Positions 16,448 to 24,320 of a DNA stretch of 64,000 nt are shown piece after piece. A model generated the notes under the pieces. It was not told where the DNA came from. It did not search any database and saw only the letters and a list, made by a program, of their open reading frames with translations. Position numbers and translations under genes: made by a program. The stretch comes from Amycolatopsis sp. A133 (GTDB lineage Bacteria; Actinomycetota; Actinomycetes; Mycobacteriales; Pseudonocardiaceae). Location: positions 52,576 to 116,575 of the forward strand of contig NZ_JAVHJU010000046.1 in NCBI RefSeq assembly GCF_031082405.1, written 5' to 3'. Numbering within the stretch: position 1 is the stretch's first letter; every line of letters starts with the position of its first letter.

Positions 16448-17427
16448 GGCCGTTCCTCCCGCCCGAGCACGGGCGTGAAGCCCACCCGCATGCGATGCAT
16501 CCGCCCGTCCGCGCCGCGCACGCGGGCCTTGCCGCTGCCGCGCAGCCGCGGGCTGACGAACTCGTCGATGCCGAAGTTGAGCAGGGACAACGCCGTGCCG
16601 AGGATGGCGATCGCCAGCCCGGCCGGCACGAACCACCACCAGGCGCCCTGCGCGAGCGCCTGCTGGCTCTGCGCCCAGAACAGGATCGTGCCCCAGTTCC
16701 AGTTGGACAGCCCGGAGACGCCGACGAACGCGAGCGTGATCTCCGACATCACCGCGAAGATCACCGTGCCGACGAAGCTGGACGCGATCACCGCGGTCAG
16801 GTTCGGCAGGATCTCGAAGAAGATGATCCGCCACGTCGACTCGCCGGTCGCCCGGGCCGCTTCGACGTATTCCCGGCCGCGCAGCGAAAGCGTCTGCGCT
16901 CTGAGGACTCGCGCCCCCCAGGCCCACGAGGTGAACCCGATGATCACCGCCACCAGGATGTCGCCGCCGGTGGGCACCGCGCTGCCGATGATGATGATCA
17001 GCGGCAGCGCCGGGATCACCAGGAAGACATTGGACAGTGCGGAGAGGCCTTCACCGGTGTTGCCGCCGAGGTACCCGGACGCCACGCCGACGATGACGGC
17101 GAGGATCGTTGCCACCACACCGGCGGCCAGCCCGACGAGCATCACGCTGCGCGTGCCGACCACCACCTGGCTGAAGATGTCCTGGCCGAGGTGGGTGGTG
17201 CCGAACCAGTGGCGCGCCGACGGTCCTTCCAGCAGGTCGCTGCTGCGCGCCGACGGGTCGTACGGCGCGATCCAATCGCCGATGACCGCGATGACCAGGA
17301 AGAAGACGATGACGACCAGGCCGGTGACGGTCTTGCCGCCGGTGAGGAACCGGAAACGGCGCCGGCGCGCGACCGCTTCGAGCGGAAGGGCCTGGGCGGC
17401 CTTGACGTCCGCCGCGGGTACGGCCAT
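16444..17427 (-). CDS. ABC importer permease, DppC type
   Basis: Protein of 327 aa with an N-terminal cytoplasmic tail of about 35 residues, one early TM helix and a five-helix permease core. The EAA loop (REYVEAARATGESTWRIIF, then EILPN) contacts the ATPase. Extracytoplasmic WFGTTHLGQDIFSQ is the family's DppC hallmark. It lies 1 nt from the DppB-type gene and overlaps the next ATPase by 4 nt, so subunits should be made in step. Confidence 0.92.
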
Positions 17428-17428
17428 G

Positions 17429-18409
17429 TCAGCCCTCCTTCCGGGTGCGCGGGTCGAGCGCGAGGTAAGCGACGTCGGCGAACAGGTTGGCCACCAGCAC
17501 CGACAGCGTGATGATCAGGAAGATGCCCTGCATCAGCGGGTAGTCCTGCGAGCCGACGGCCTGGAACAGCTGGTAGCCGACGCCGGGGTAGGAGAAGACG
17601 ATTTCCACCAGCAGCGTGCCGCCGACGATGAACCCCAGCGCCAGCGCGAAGCCGGACACGCTCGGCAGCAGCGCGTTGCGGGCGGCGTACCCGACCATCA
17701 CCCGGCGTTCCGGCAGGCCCTTGGCGTGCGCGACGGTCACGTAGTCCTCCGACGCGACGGTGACCATCATGTTGCGCATGCCCAGGATCCAGCTGCCCAT
17801 CGAGCTGATCAGGATGGTGAGCGCGGGCAGCAGGCTGTGCTGGATCGCGCTGCCGATGAAACCGGGGTCCCAGCCCGGGATGGTGCCCGGGTCGTAGCCG
17901 CCGGACGACGGGAAGAAGCTGCCCGGGCCGGCCAGCAGCGTCAGCGCGATCAGGCCGAGCCAGAAGTACGGGATCGACGAGAGGAACGTCGTCACCGGCA
18001 GCAGGCTGTCGACCCACGAGCCGCGCTTCCAGCCGGCGACCACGCCGAGCCCGGTGCCGATCGCGAAGCCGACGATCGTGGTGATGCCGACCAGGATGAT
18101 CGTCCACGGCAGGCTGTCGGTGAGCAGGTCGGACACCGGCGTCGGGAAGAACGTGAACGAGATCCCGAGGTCGCCGCGGAAGAGCTGGCCCCAGTAGTCG
18201 AAGTACTGGGAGAGCAGGCTTTCGTTCTTGTCGAGTCCGAACAGGACGTACAGCGATTGCATCGCTTCCGCGCTGATCATGCCCTGGTTCTTGGCGATCA
18301 GCGACTGCACCGGGTCGCCCGGGATCAAGCGCGGGATGAAGAAGTTGATGGTGACGGCGGCCCACGCCGTGAAGACGTAGAAGACCAGCCGTTGCAGCAG
18401 GTACCTCAT
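17429..18409 (-). CDS. ABC importer permease, DppB type
   Basis: Protein of 326 aa with six predicted TM helices. The N-terminus MRYLLQRLVFYVFTAWAA and RLIPGDPVQ are typical of DppB, and the EAA loop is YVTVAHAKGLPERRVMVGYA. The start is ATG 18409 because it overlaps the preceding ATPase stop as ATGA; upstream in-frame codons lie inside that ATPase gene. It pairs with the DppC-type protein to form the transmembrane channel. Confidence 0.92.
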   Translation of the reverse strand: MRYLLQRLVFYVFTAWAAVTINFFIPRLIPGDPVQSLIAKNQGMISAEAMQSLYVLFGLDKNESLLSQYFDYWGQLFRGDLGISFTFFPTPVSDLLTDSLPWTIILVGITTIVGFAIGTGLGVVAGWKRGSWVDSLLPVTTFLSSIPYFWLGLIALTLLAGPGSFFPSSGGYDPGTIPGWDPGFIGSAIQHSLLPALTILISSMGSWILGMRNMMVTVASEDYVTVAHAKGLPERRVMVGYAARNALLPSVSGFALALGFIVGGTLLVEIVFSYPGVGYQLFQAVGSQDYPLMQGIFLIITLSVLVANLFADVAYLALDPRTRKEG

Positions 18410-19566
18410 CGGGCGGCCCCGTCGTAGAGCCAGCACGCGGCCCAGTGCCCCGGTGCGTCGCCGACGTCGAGCCGCGGGGGCAGCTCCGTTTCGCAGCGCG
18501 CCATCGCCACCGGGCAGCGCGGGTGGAACCGGCAGCCCGACGGCGGGTCGATCAGGCTCGGCGGCTCCCCAACGTCAGCTTTCACGTGAAAGCTGGAGTT
18601 GTCCACACCCGGGCCCGGAGCTTTCACGTGAAAGCTGGGGTTGTCCACACCCGGGTCGGGTGCGAGGAGCCGGTCCGGGTCCGGTGCGGATTCGATCAGC
18701 AGCCGGGTGTACGGGTGCGCCGGCCGCTGCGTGATCGTTTCGCTGTCGCCGCCCTCGACCATCCGGCCCGCGTACATCACCATCGTCTCGTCGGCGAAGT
18801 AGCGCGCGGACGCGATGTCGTGCGTGATGTACAGGATGGCCAGGTGCAGGCGTTCCTTGAGGTCGCGCAGCAGGTTCAGCACGCCGAGCCGGATGGAGAC
18901 GTCCAGCATGGACACCGGTTCGTCGGCCAGCAGCGCCTCGGGGTCGGCACCGAGCGCCCGCGCGATCGCCACGCGCTGGCGCTGGCCGCCGGACAGCTCG
19001 TGCGGGAACTTGTCGATGTAGCGCCCGGGCGGGGTCAGCTGAACGCGGGCCAGCAGCTCGTGCAGCGACTTCTCGAGGTCCTCGCCCACGCGGCCGTGGA
19101 TCTTCAGCGCCCGCGTCAGGTGGTAGCGCACGGTGTGCACCGGGTTCAGCGACGCGAACGGGTCCTGGAAGATCATCTGCACCCGGCGGGCGTAGGCGCG
19201 GAACGCCCGGCCGTGCTTGACGTCCACCGTCTCGCCGTGCAGCCGGATGTCGCCGCCGGTGCGCGGGTAGAGGCCCGCGAGCAGCCGCGCGACCGTCGAC
19301 TTGCCCGAGCCGGACTCGCCGACCAGCGCGGTGACGCGGCCCCGCCGGAGCGTCAGGCTCACGTCGTCGACGGCCTGGATGCTGCGGCGCGGGCCGGTCA
19401 GCGCGGCCCGGCCCTTGCGGCGGAGGGGGAAGTGTTTCGTGAGCCCCGCGGCCTCGAGGACCACGGGGAGGTCCCCCTCCGACCCGACGGCGACGGGGTC
19501 GGAGGGGGCCGGGGAGGCCGCGTCGCCGCGGCCGTCCCCGTGTTCGGTCATCAGTGAGTCGGCCAT
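18406..19566 (-). CDS. ABC importer ATPase, DppF type, with an in-frame palindromic-repeat insertion
   Basis: Protein of 386 aa, longer than the usual 320-350. Walker A GESGSGKS, signature LSGGQRQRV, Walker B ALLADEPVSMLD and the C-terminal CRFHPRCPVAMARC are intact. Two additions stand out: an N-terminal extension of about 34 residues, and a 14-residue duplicated segment (PGVDNPSFHVKAPG / PGVDNSSFHVKADV) between the ABC domain and the Cys-rich tail. The latter is encoded by a DNA repeat with palindromes (18577-18660). The reading frame is preserved and the core motifs lie outside the insert, so the protein is probably functional. It lies 2 nt after the binding-protein gene. Confidence 0.9.
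   Translation of the reverse strand: MADSLMTEHGDGRGDAASPAPSDPVAVGSEGDLPVVLEAAGLTKHFPLRRKGRAALTGPRRSIQAVDDVSLTLRRGRVTALVGESGSGKSTVARLLAGLYPRTGGDIRLHGETVDVKHGRAFRAYARRVQMIFQDPFASLNPVHTVRYHLTRALKIHGRVGEDLEKSLHELLARVQLTPPGRYIDKFPHELSGGQRQRVAIARALGADPEALLADEPVSMLDVSIRLGVLNLLRDLKERLHLAILYITHDIASARYFADETMVMYAGRMVEGGDSETITQRPAHPYTRLLIESAPDPDRLLAPDPGVDNPSFHVKAPGPGVDNSSFHVKADVGEPPSLIDPPSGCRFHPRCPVAMARCETELPPRLDVGDAPGHWAACWLYDGAAR
18577..18660. repeat. Two 42-bp direct repeats with palindromic heads inside the ATPase gene
   Basis: AGCTTTCACGTGAAAGCT occurs at 18577-18594 and again at 18619-18636; the first is part of a perfect 20-bp palindrome, CAGCTTTCACGTGAAAGCTG. Each is followed by a nearly identical GG(A/G)GTTGTCCACACCCGGG block. 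The period is 42 bp, exactly 14 codons, so the coding frame survives. Low-complexity SFHVKA is what the palindrome encodes in this frame. Confidence 0.9.
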
Positions 19567-19568
19567 CG

Positions 19569-21239
19569 TCAGGCCGCGGGCTTCAGGTGCAGGACGATGT
19601 CGAGCGCGTTGCGCAGCGTCGGCTGGGCCGGCGCGTACGGGTTGGCGTCGTCCGGCCAGCCCACCCAGTTCTTCGTGCTGTACTCGCCGCCGGAGTTCGC
19701 CGCCGACGTCGGGATCATCGGCTGCTGCTCGATCATGATCTTCTGCAGCGTCGCCATCGCGGCGGTGCGGGCGGCGTCGTCCTCGGCGTTCGCGTAGGTC
19801 TCGAGCGCCTTGGTCGCCTCGTCGTTCTTGTAGCGGCCGTAGTTGCCGTTGATGCCGCCCTGGCCGGTCGGCTTGTAGCGGTTGCCGTCCATGACGTCGC
19901 GGTACATGTCGTACGGCGTCTGCCCGTCGTTGGTCCAGTGCATCAGGCCTTCGAAGTCACCGGTGTCGACCGACTTCATCCACGCGTCCTGGTTCATCTT
20001 CTCGACCGTGGCGGTGATGCCGATCTGCGCCAGGTTGTCCTTGATGATCTCCAGGTCGGTGATGTAGTCCGACCAGCCGGAGGGGACGGTGAGCTTGATC
20101 GTGACCGGCTTGCCGCTCGGGTCGGCCAGCTTGTCGCCGTTGAACTTGTAACCCGCGCCGGTCAGCAGCGACTTGGCGCCCGGGACGTCGACCTGGACCG
20201 TCTGGCCCTTGTACTGCGGGGCGATGAACGGGTCGCCCGCCGGGGTCGGGATGCCGGTGACCTGGTCGTTCTTCGGGTAGAAGTAGCCGGCCTCACCCTG
20301 GTTGAAGACGTCGTCCCGGTTGATCACCTTGTTGATGGCCTGGCGCAGCTTCGGGTCGTTCCACGGTGCCTTCTCGGTGTTGAACCACAGGCCGTGGACG
20401 GCCAGCTGCGCGGGGAACCACAGCTTGTAGTGCTGCGGGTCCTTGTTGGTGTAGACGGCCTTGTAGTTCGGGATGAACACGAAGCTCCACTCCGACGCCC
20501 CGTTCACCAGCGCGCTGACCTGCGCGTTGTTGTCGGTGTAGGAGGTGTAGCGGATCTCCTTGACCTTCGGCGCTTCCTGCCAGTAGCCGCTGTCACGCCG
20601 CGTGACGATCATCGTCTGCGGGGTGGCCGACTTCAGCGTGTACGGGCCGGTGCCGATCGGGTTCTTCACCAGGTCGAGCGCCGGGTCCTTGACACCCTGC
20701 CAGACGTGCTTCGGCACAACGAGGGTCTGCAGGATCTTGACCTGGTTGACGAACTGCGAGTTGTCGAAACCCAGGGTGACCTGGTTGCCGGCCGCGGTGA
20801 TGTCCTTGTACGGGACGGCGTCGACGTTCAGCGCCTTGTTGTCGCGCAGCAGCTGGAAGGTGTAGGCGACGTCCTCGCCGGTCATCGGCTGGCCGTCGGA
20901 GAACTTGACGCCGTCACGGACGGTCAGGACCAGCTTCTTGTAGTTGTCCGACCAGTCCCACTTCGTGGCCAGCCACGGCTTGCCCGGCTCCTGCGGCTTG
21001 ACGCGGTTGAGCATGACCAGGGGCTCGTAGATCATCCACCGGTAGCCCATGTTCGACAGGGCGGACGTTTCCAGGAACGGGTTGTTGTTCTCCGCCTGCG
21101 GGCCGTCCGGCTTGCCGACGCTCAGCACGGCGTCCGGATTGCTCTGGGCGGCGTTCGAGCTGCCGCCGCTGCACGCGGTCAGGCCACCGAGGGCCATCAC
21201 CGCTACTAGCGCTGCGACGATGGAGCGCTTGACTCGCAT
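19569..21239 (-). CDS. Solute-binding lipoprotein, SBP family 5
   Basis: Protein of 556 aa with a lipoprotein signal (VAALVAVMALGGLTAC, lipobox LTAC with Cys near 23). The large two-lobe family 5 fold begins after a GGSSN linker. Typical segments are LVLTVRDGVKFSDGQPMTGEDVAYTF, with NPIGTGPYTL and APWNDPKLRQAINKVINRD further on. AGGAGG precedes the ATG with good spacing. It captures the substrate outside the membrane for the two permeases. Family 5 proteins bind peptides, nickel or oligosaccharides; the neighbouring GH1 and ROK genes favour a beta-linked oligosaccharide (inference). Confidence 0.93.
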   Translation of the reverse strand: MRVKRSIVAALVAVMALGGLTACSGGSSNAAQSNPDAVLSVGKPDGPQAENNNPFLETSALSNMGYRWMIYEPLVMLNRVKPQEPGKPWLATKWDWSDNYKKLVLTVRDGVKFSDGQPMTGEDVAYTFQLLRDNKALNVDAVPYKDITAAGNQVTLGFDNSQFVNQVKILQTLVVPKHVWQGVKDPALDLVKNPIGTGPYTLKSATPQTMIVTRRDSGYWQEAPKVKEIRYTSYTDNNAQVSALVNGASEWSFVFIPNYKAVYTNKDPQHYKLWFPAQLAVHGLWFNTEKAPWNDPKLRQAINKVINRDDVFNQGEAGYFYPKNDQVTGIPTPAGDPFIAPQYKGQTVQVDVPGAKSLLTGAGYKFNGDKLADPSGKPVTIKLTVPSGWSDYITDLEIIKDNLAQIGITATVEKMNQDAWMKSVDTGDFEGLMHWTNDGQTPYDMYRDVMDGNRYKPTGQGGINGNYGRYKNDEATKALETYANAEDDAARTAAMATLQKIMIEQQPMIPTSAANSGGEYSTKNWVGWPDDANPYAPAQPTLRNALDIVLHLKPAA

Positions 21240-21370
21240 CGGATCCTCCTGGTCATCGACGACTACTTGCTGTCGACTGGTAGCGAGCCCCGACCGCCGG
21301 CGACCGAACGACGTCCCGAAGTCAACCCGGGTGACTCGGGTCACGTCAATAACACGGCGGTAACGTTTTG

Positions 21371-21386
21371 TACCTAAGTTTAAGTA
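21371..21386. promoter_or_regulatory. Imperfect palindrome upstream of the importer operon
   Basis: TACCTAA-GT-TTAAGTA forms 7-bp arms with one mismatch in the 205-bp AT-richer leader between the ROK gene and the binding-protein gene. It holds two TAAGT half-sites that recur, as ACTTA, in the ROK intergenic region. It is a candidate operator for one of the two ROK repressors. Confidence 0.5.
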
Positions 21387-21444
21387 CTGAAAGAACTGGC
21401 GGTCTGGACCTGTTGATCGAACTACTCCTTGCGACGCAAGGGTT

Positions 21445-22632
21445 TCAGCCGGTACGCCCACCGCTCGCCAGCAGCTGAGCGATCGGCAGGGTGGCCGCGC
21501 CGAGCGCGACCGCCTCCGGCCCGAGCCTGCCGAGGACGACCTCGGTGCGCTCGGCCAGGTAGTCGAGCGCGTGCCGGCCCACCGCGTCGCGCACCGCGGG
21601 CAGGATCGCCGGTCCCATGATCGCCCCGGCCGAGCCGGAAAGCACCACCCGATCGGGGCTGAGCAGGTTGATCAGGTTCGCGATGCCGATGCCGAGGTAC
21701 TCGCCGGTTTCGGCCAGCACCTCCGCGGCCGGCCCGCCGTCGGCGGCTTCGGCGACGATCCGGGCCAGCTCGGCGTCGCTTTCGTCACCGATGACCGGTT
21801 CCCGGCCGACGCGGCCGGCGTAGTGGCGGACGACCGCCTCGGTGCCGACGTAGGCCTCCAGGCAGCCGTGGGACCCGCACCGGCAGGCCGCCCCGGCCGC
21901 CTTGACGACGGTGTGGCCCCACTCGCTGGTCGTGATGCCGGGGTGCGACCTCCCGGCCGTCGCGACGGCGGCCCCGACCCCGACGCCGAGCAGCGCGACG
22001 ATGGCGCGTTCGGCACCCCGGCCGGCGCCCCGCCACGTTTCGGCCTGCCCGAGGGTCCGGGCGCGGTTGTCCAGGTGGAGGGGCGCCTCGATGTGGGGGT
22101 GGATCAGCTCGGCGAAGTTCACGCCGCGCCAGCCGAGGGTGGGGGCGTGCACGATCCCGCCGTCGCGGACCGCACCGGGCACGCCGATGCCGACGCCGAA
22201 CACCGCGCCCGGATCGCCGTCTTCCAGCACTTCGGCGATGCCGGTGCGCACCAGCCCGGCCACTTCGTCCGGGTCGAGCCGGGTGCCGACAAGCGGGTGG
22301 CGGACGGTCCCGAGGGTGCCGAGCGCGCAGTCGAAGAGGCCGACCTCGACGTGCGTCTCGCTGACGTCGACGCCCACGACGTGCCCGAACCCGGGCCGCA
22401 CGGCCAGCAGCGTCCGGGGGCGGCCGCCGTCCGATTCGACCGATCCGGCCTCGGCGACGACGCCGTCCGCGATGAGCTCGGAAACGACGTTGGTAACGGT
22501 GGCGGCCGATAGTCCCGATTCAGCTACCAGTTCCAGTCTGCTGACGGGACCGCGGAGGTAGAGCGAGGAGAGCAGTGCCGCGCGGTTGTGCCGCCTGAGG
22601 TCACGGGTCGTCTGGCGCACCACCTGGGTCAC
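21445..22632 (-). CDS. ROK-family transcriptional repressor (minus strand)
   Basis: Protein of 395 aa from GTG 22632 (MTQVVRQTTRDLRRHN), chosen because it aligns with the start of the neighbouring ROK paralog; ATG 22668 would add 12 residues and neither has a clear Shine-Dalgarno. The N-terminal winged helix (about 10-75) reads SRLELVAESGLSAATVTNVV. The ROK domain has LDNRARTLG, the zinc motif CRCGSHGCLE and IANLINLLSPDRVVLSG. It should repress sugar-uptake genes and release DNA on binding a sugar. It lies directly upstream of the importer operon in the same orientation. Confidence 0.9.
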   Translation of the reverse strand: MTQVVRQTTRDLRRHNRAALLSSLYLRGPVSRLELVAESGLSAATVTNVVSELIADGVVAEAGSVESDGGRPRTLLAVRPGFGHVVGVDVSETHVEVGLFDCALGTLGTVRHPLVGTRLDPDEVAGLVRTGIAEVLEDGDPGAVFGVGIGVPGAVRDGGIVHAPTLGWRGVNFAELIHPHIEAPLHLDNRARTLGQAETWRGAGRGAERAIVALLGVGVGAAVATAGRSHPGITTSEWGHTVVKAAGAACRCGSHGCLEAYVGTEAVVRHYAGRVGREPVIGDESDAELARIVAEAADGGPAAEVLAETGEYLGIGIANLINLLSPDRVVLSGSAGAIMGPAILPAVRDAVGRHALDYLAERTEVVLGRLGPEAVALGAATLPIAQLLASGGRTG

Positions 22633-22677
22633 CGGGAGGATTCTGCCAGACCGCGGCCCCGCCACCATGGGTTCGGG

Positions 22678-22712
22678 ACTTAGTTCACCACTTAATACAT
22701 AGCCACAACTTA
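22678..22712. promoter_or_regulatory. Three ACTTA direct repeats between divergent ROK genes
   Basis: ACTTA occurs at 22678, 22690 and 22708 in a locally AT-rich stretch between the two repressor genes. The same half-site appears in the leader of the importer operon, which makes it a candidate ROK recognition element controlling both regulators. Confidence 0.4.
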
Positions 22713-22763
22713 CGGTGATCGGGCATCCTGTCAGTGAGCCGGTATGAGTTAGATGGGTTGCCC

Positions 22764-23999
22764 ATGGCGAGCAAGCGCACCACCGTCCGTGATCTGCGGC
22801 GGCACAACCGATCCCTGCTGCTGTCGAAACTGTACTTCGACGGCCCGCTGTCGAGGCACGAACTCAGCCAGCTCACCGGATTGAGTGCCGCCACGGTGAG
22901 CAACGTGACCGCCGAACTGGGCGAAGAACGCCTGATCACCGAAGCCGGCCAGGTCGAGTCCGACGGCGGCCGCCCGCGCGTGCTGCTGCGCGTCGACCCG
23001 GCGTACGGGCACGTCGTGGGCGTCGACATCGGCGAAACCGGCGTCAAGGTCGAGCTGTTCGACCTGGCGATGACCCGGCTGGCGACGGTCGAGCACCCGC
23101 TGCCGAAGGCGCCCGACCCGGCGACCGCGGTCGAGCAGGTGACCTCCGGGCTGCGGGAGGTGTTCGCGAGCGCCGGCATCGACGAATCGGGGGTGCTCGG
23201 CGTCGGCATCGGCGTGCCGGGCACGGTCGAGCAGGGGGTCGAAGTGCTGGTGCACGCCCCGACGGTCGGCTGGGACGCGGTGCCGCTCGTGGCGCTGCTG
23301 CAGGACGCGGGGGTCGGCCTGCCGCTGTTCGTGGACAACGGCGCGAAGACGCAGGGCCAGGCGGAGATGTGGTTCGGCGCGGGCCGCGGGGCGCGCCACG
23401 CGGTGATAGCGCTGCTCGGCTCGGGCGTGGGCGCGGCGGTGGTGACGGACGGAACGACGTACCGCGGTTCGACGAGCAGTGCGGGCGAGTGGGGCCACAC
23501 GACGATCGCGTACGGCGGCCAGGAGTGCCGCTGCGGTTCCCGCGGGTGCCTGGAGGCGTACGTCGGCGCGGGAGCGGTCCTCGCCCGGTACCGCCGGGCG
23601 CGCGGCAAGGACATCACGGGCGAGGACGAGCAGGCCCAGTTCCAGGCCCTACTGGCGGCGGCCCCGAAGTCCAAGACGGCGGCCCGGGTCCTCGAGGAAA
23701 CGGCGGGCTACCTGGGCGCGGGCATCGCGAACCTGATCAACTTGTTCAACCCGGAGCGGATCGTGATCGGGGGCTGGGCGGGGCTGGCGCTGGGCGAGCA
23801 GCTGCTGCCGCGCATCCGCTCGGTGGCCGGTGAGCACGCCCTGCGGCACCCGTTCAGCCAGACCTCGATCCGGCTGGGGTCGCTGGGCTTGGACGCGGTG
23901 GCCACCGGCGCGGCGACGCTCCCGGTGGCGGACCTGCTGGAGCAGGGCGCGACGTCGCGGATCGCGAAGCCGGGAGCGCCGGACTCCGACGCGGCGTGA
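22764..23999 (+). CDS. ROK-family transcriptional repressor (plus strand)
   Basis: Protein of 411 aa, paralogous to the divergent ROK gene. It has MASKRTTVRDLRRHNRSLLL and a winged helix with SRHELSQLTGLSAATVSNV. The sugar-binding domain has FVDNGAKTQGQAE, GSGVGAAVVTDG, zinc motif CRCGSRGCLE and IANLINLFNPERIVIGG. ATG 22764 gives the family-like N-terminus; GTG 22734 is possible but adds unrelated residues. It is divergent from the other ROK gene and upstream of the GH16 gene. One paralog may control the importer and the other the secreted glucanase. Confidence 0.9.
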   Translation: MASKRTTVRDLRRHNRSLLLSKLYFDGPLSRHELSQLTGLSAATVSNVTAELGEERLITEAGQVESDGGRPRVLLRVDPAYGHVVGVDIGETGVKVELFDLAMTRLATVEHPLPKAPDPATAVEQVTSGLREVFASAGIDESGVLGVGIGVPGTVEQGVEVLVHAPTVGWDAVPLVALLQDAGVGLPLFVDNGAKTQGQAEMWFGAGRGARHAVIALLGSGVGAAVVTDGTTYRGSTSSAGEWGHTTIAYGGQECRCGSRGCLEAYVGAGAVLARYRRARGKDITGEDEQAQFQALLAAAPKSKTAARVLEETAGYLGAGIANLINLFNPERIVIGGWAGLALGEQLLPRIRSVAGEHALRHPFSQTSIRLGSLGLDAVATGAATLPVADLLEQGATSRIAKPGAPDSDAA

Positions 24000-24109
24000 G
24001 CACCGCTTGACCGAGGGCCGCGGCAGGTAGCTCCGGAGCACCCTCCCCCGCGCGGGTCAGTGACCCTTCACCCCTTAATTCGGGTTGAAAAAAAATGACC
24101 GTCCGACGG
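24000..24109. other. Non-coding part of the ROK-GH16 gap
   Basis: The 321-bp space between the ROK stop and the GH16 start holds no convincing gene. This first part contains a small GGGTCA-GTGACCC dyad near 24054 and an A8 run just before the GH16 promoter. The remaining 24160-24320 is a GC-rich 5' untranslated leader of roughly 175 nt without an obvious riboswitch fold. Confidence 0.5.
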
Positions 24110-24159
24110 TTGCCCCACTTGTCTGGACCATGCATACTTTGTTGCCAAGCACAACAAAG
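24110..24159 (+). promoter_or_regulatory. GH16 promoter with overlapping palindromic operator
   Basis: TTGCCC (24110-24115), a 17-bp spacer and extended -10 TG-CATACT (24131-24138) form a promoter. CTTTGTTG (24137-24144) and CAACAAAG (24152-24159) are perfect 8-bp arms 7 bp apart covering the -10 and the expected start site. A repressor bound there would block initiation. The regulator is unknown; the adjacent ROK protein or a LacI-type factor are candidates. Confidence 0.65.
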
Positions 24160-24320
24160 GCACCTGGAGCACGCTGCCGTCCGCGTACCGCCACGCGGGC
24201 CTCGGCGAGCACCCGCACGGCCACGCCTGCCGCCGCCCCGGCATGCACGGCCGAACCTCCCCTCCCGCGTTCCGTGCTGCGCGCGGAACGCCGGTCCCCA
24301 CGGTGAGAGAGGCGACAACG

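Noticed and set aside
18577..18660. A two-repeat CRISPR array
   Set aside because: The repeats are contiguous with a nearly identical second half rather than unique spacers, and they lie inside a coding gene.
24085..24306. A 73-residue protein in the GH16 leader
   Set aside because: It begins with an A-run codon pair upstream of the promoter, lacks a ribosome-binding site and has no recognisable fold. The promoter and operator lie inside it.
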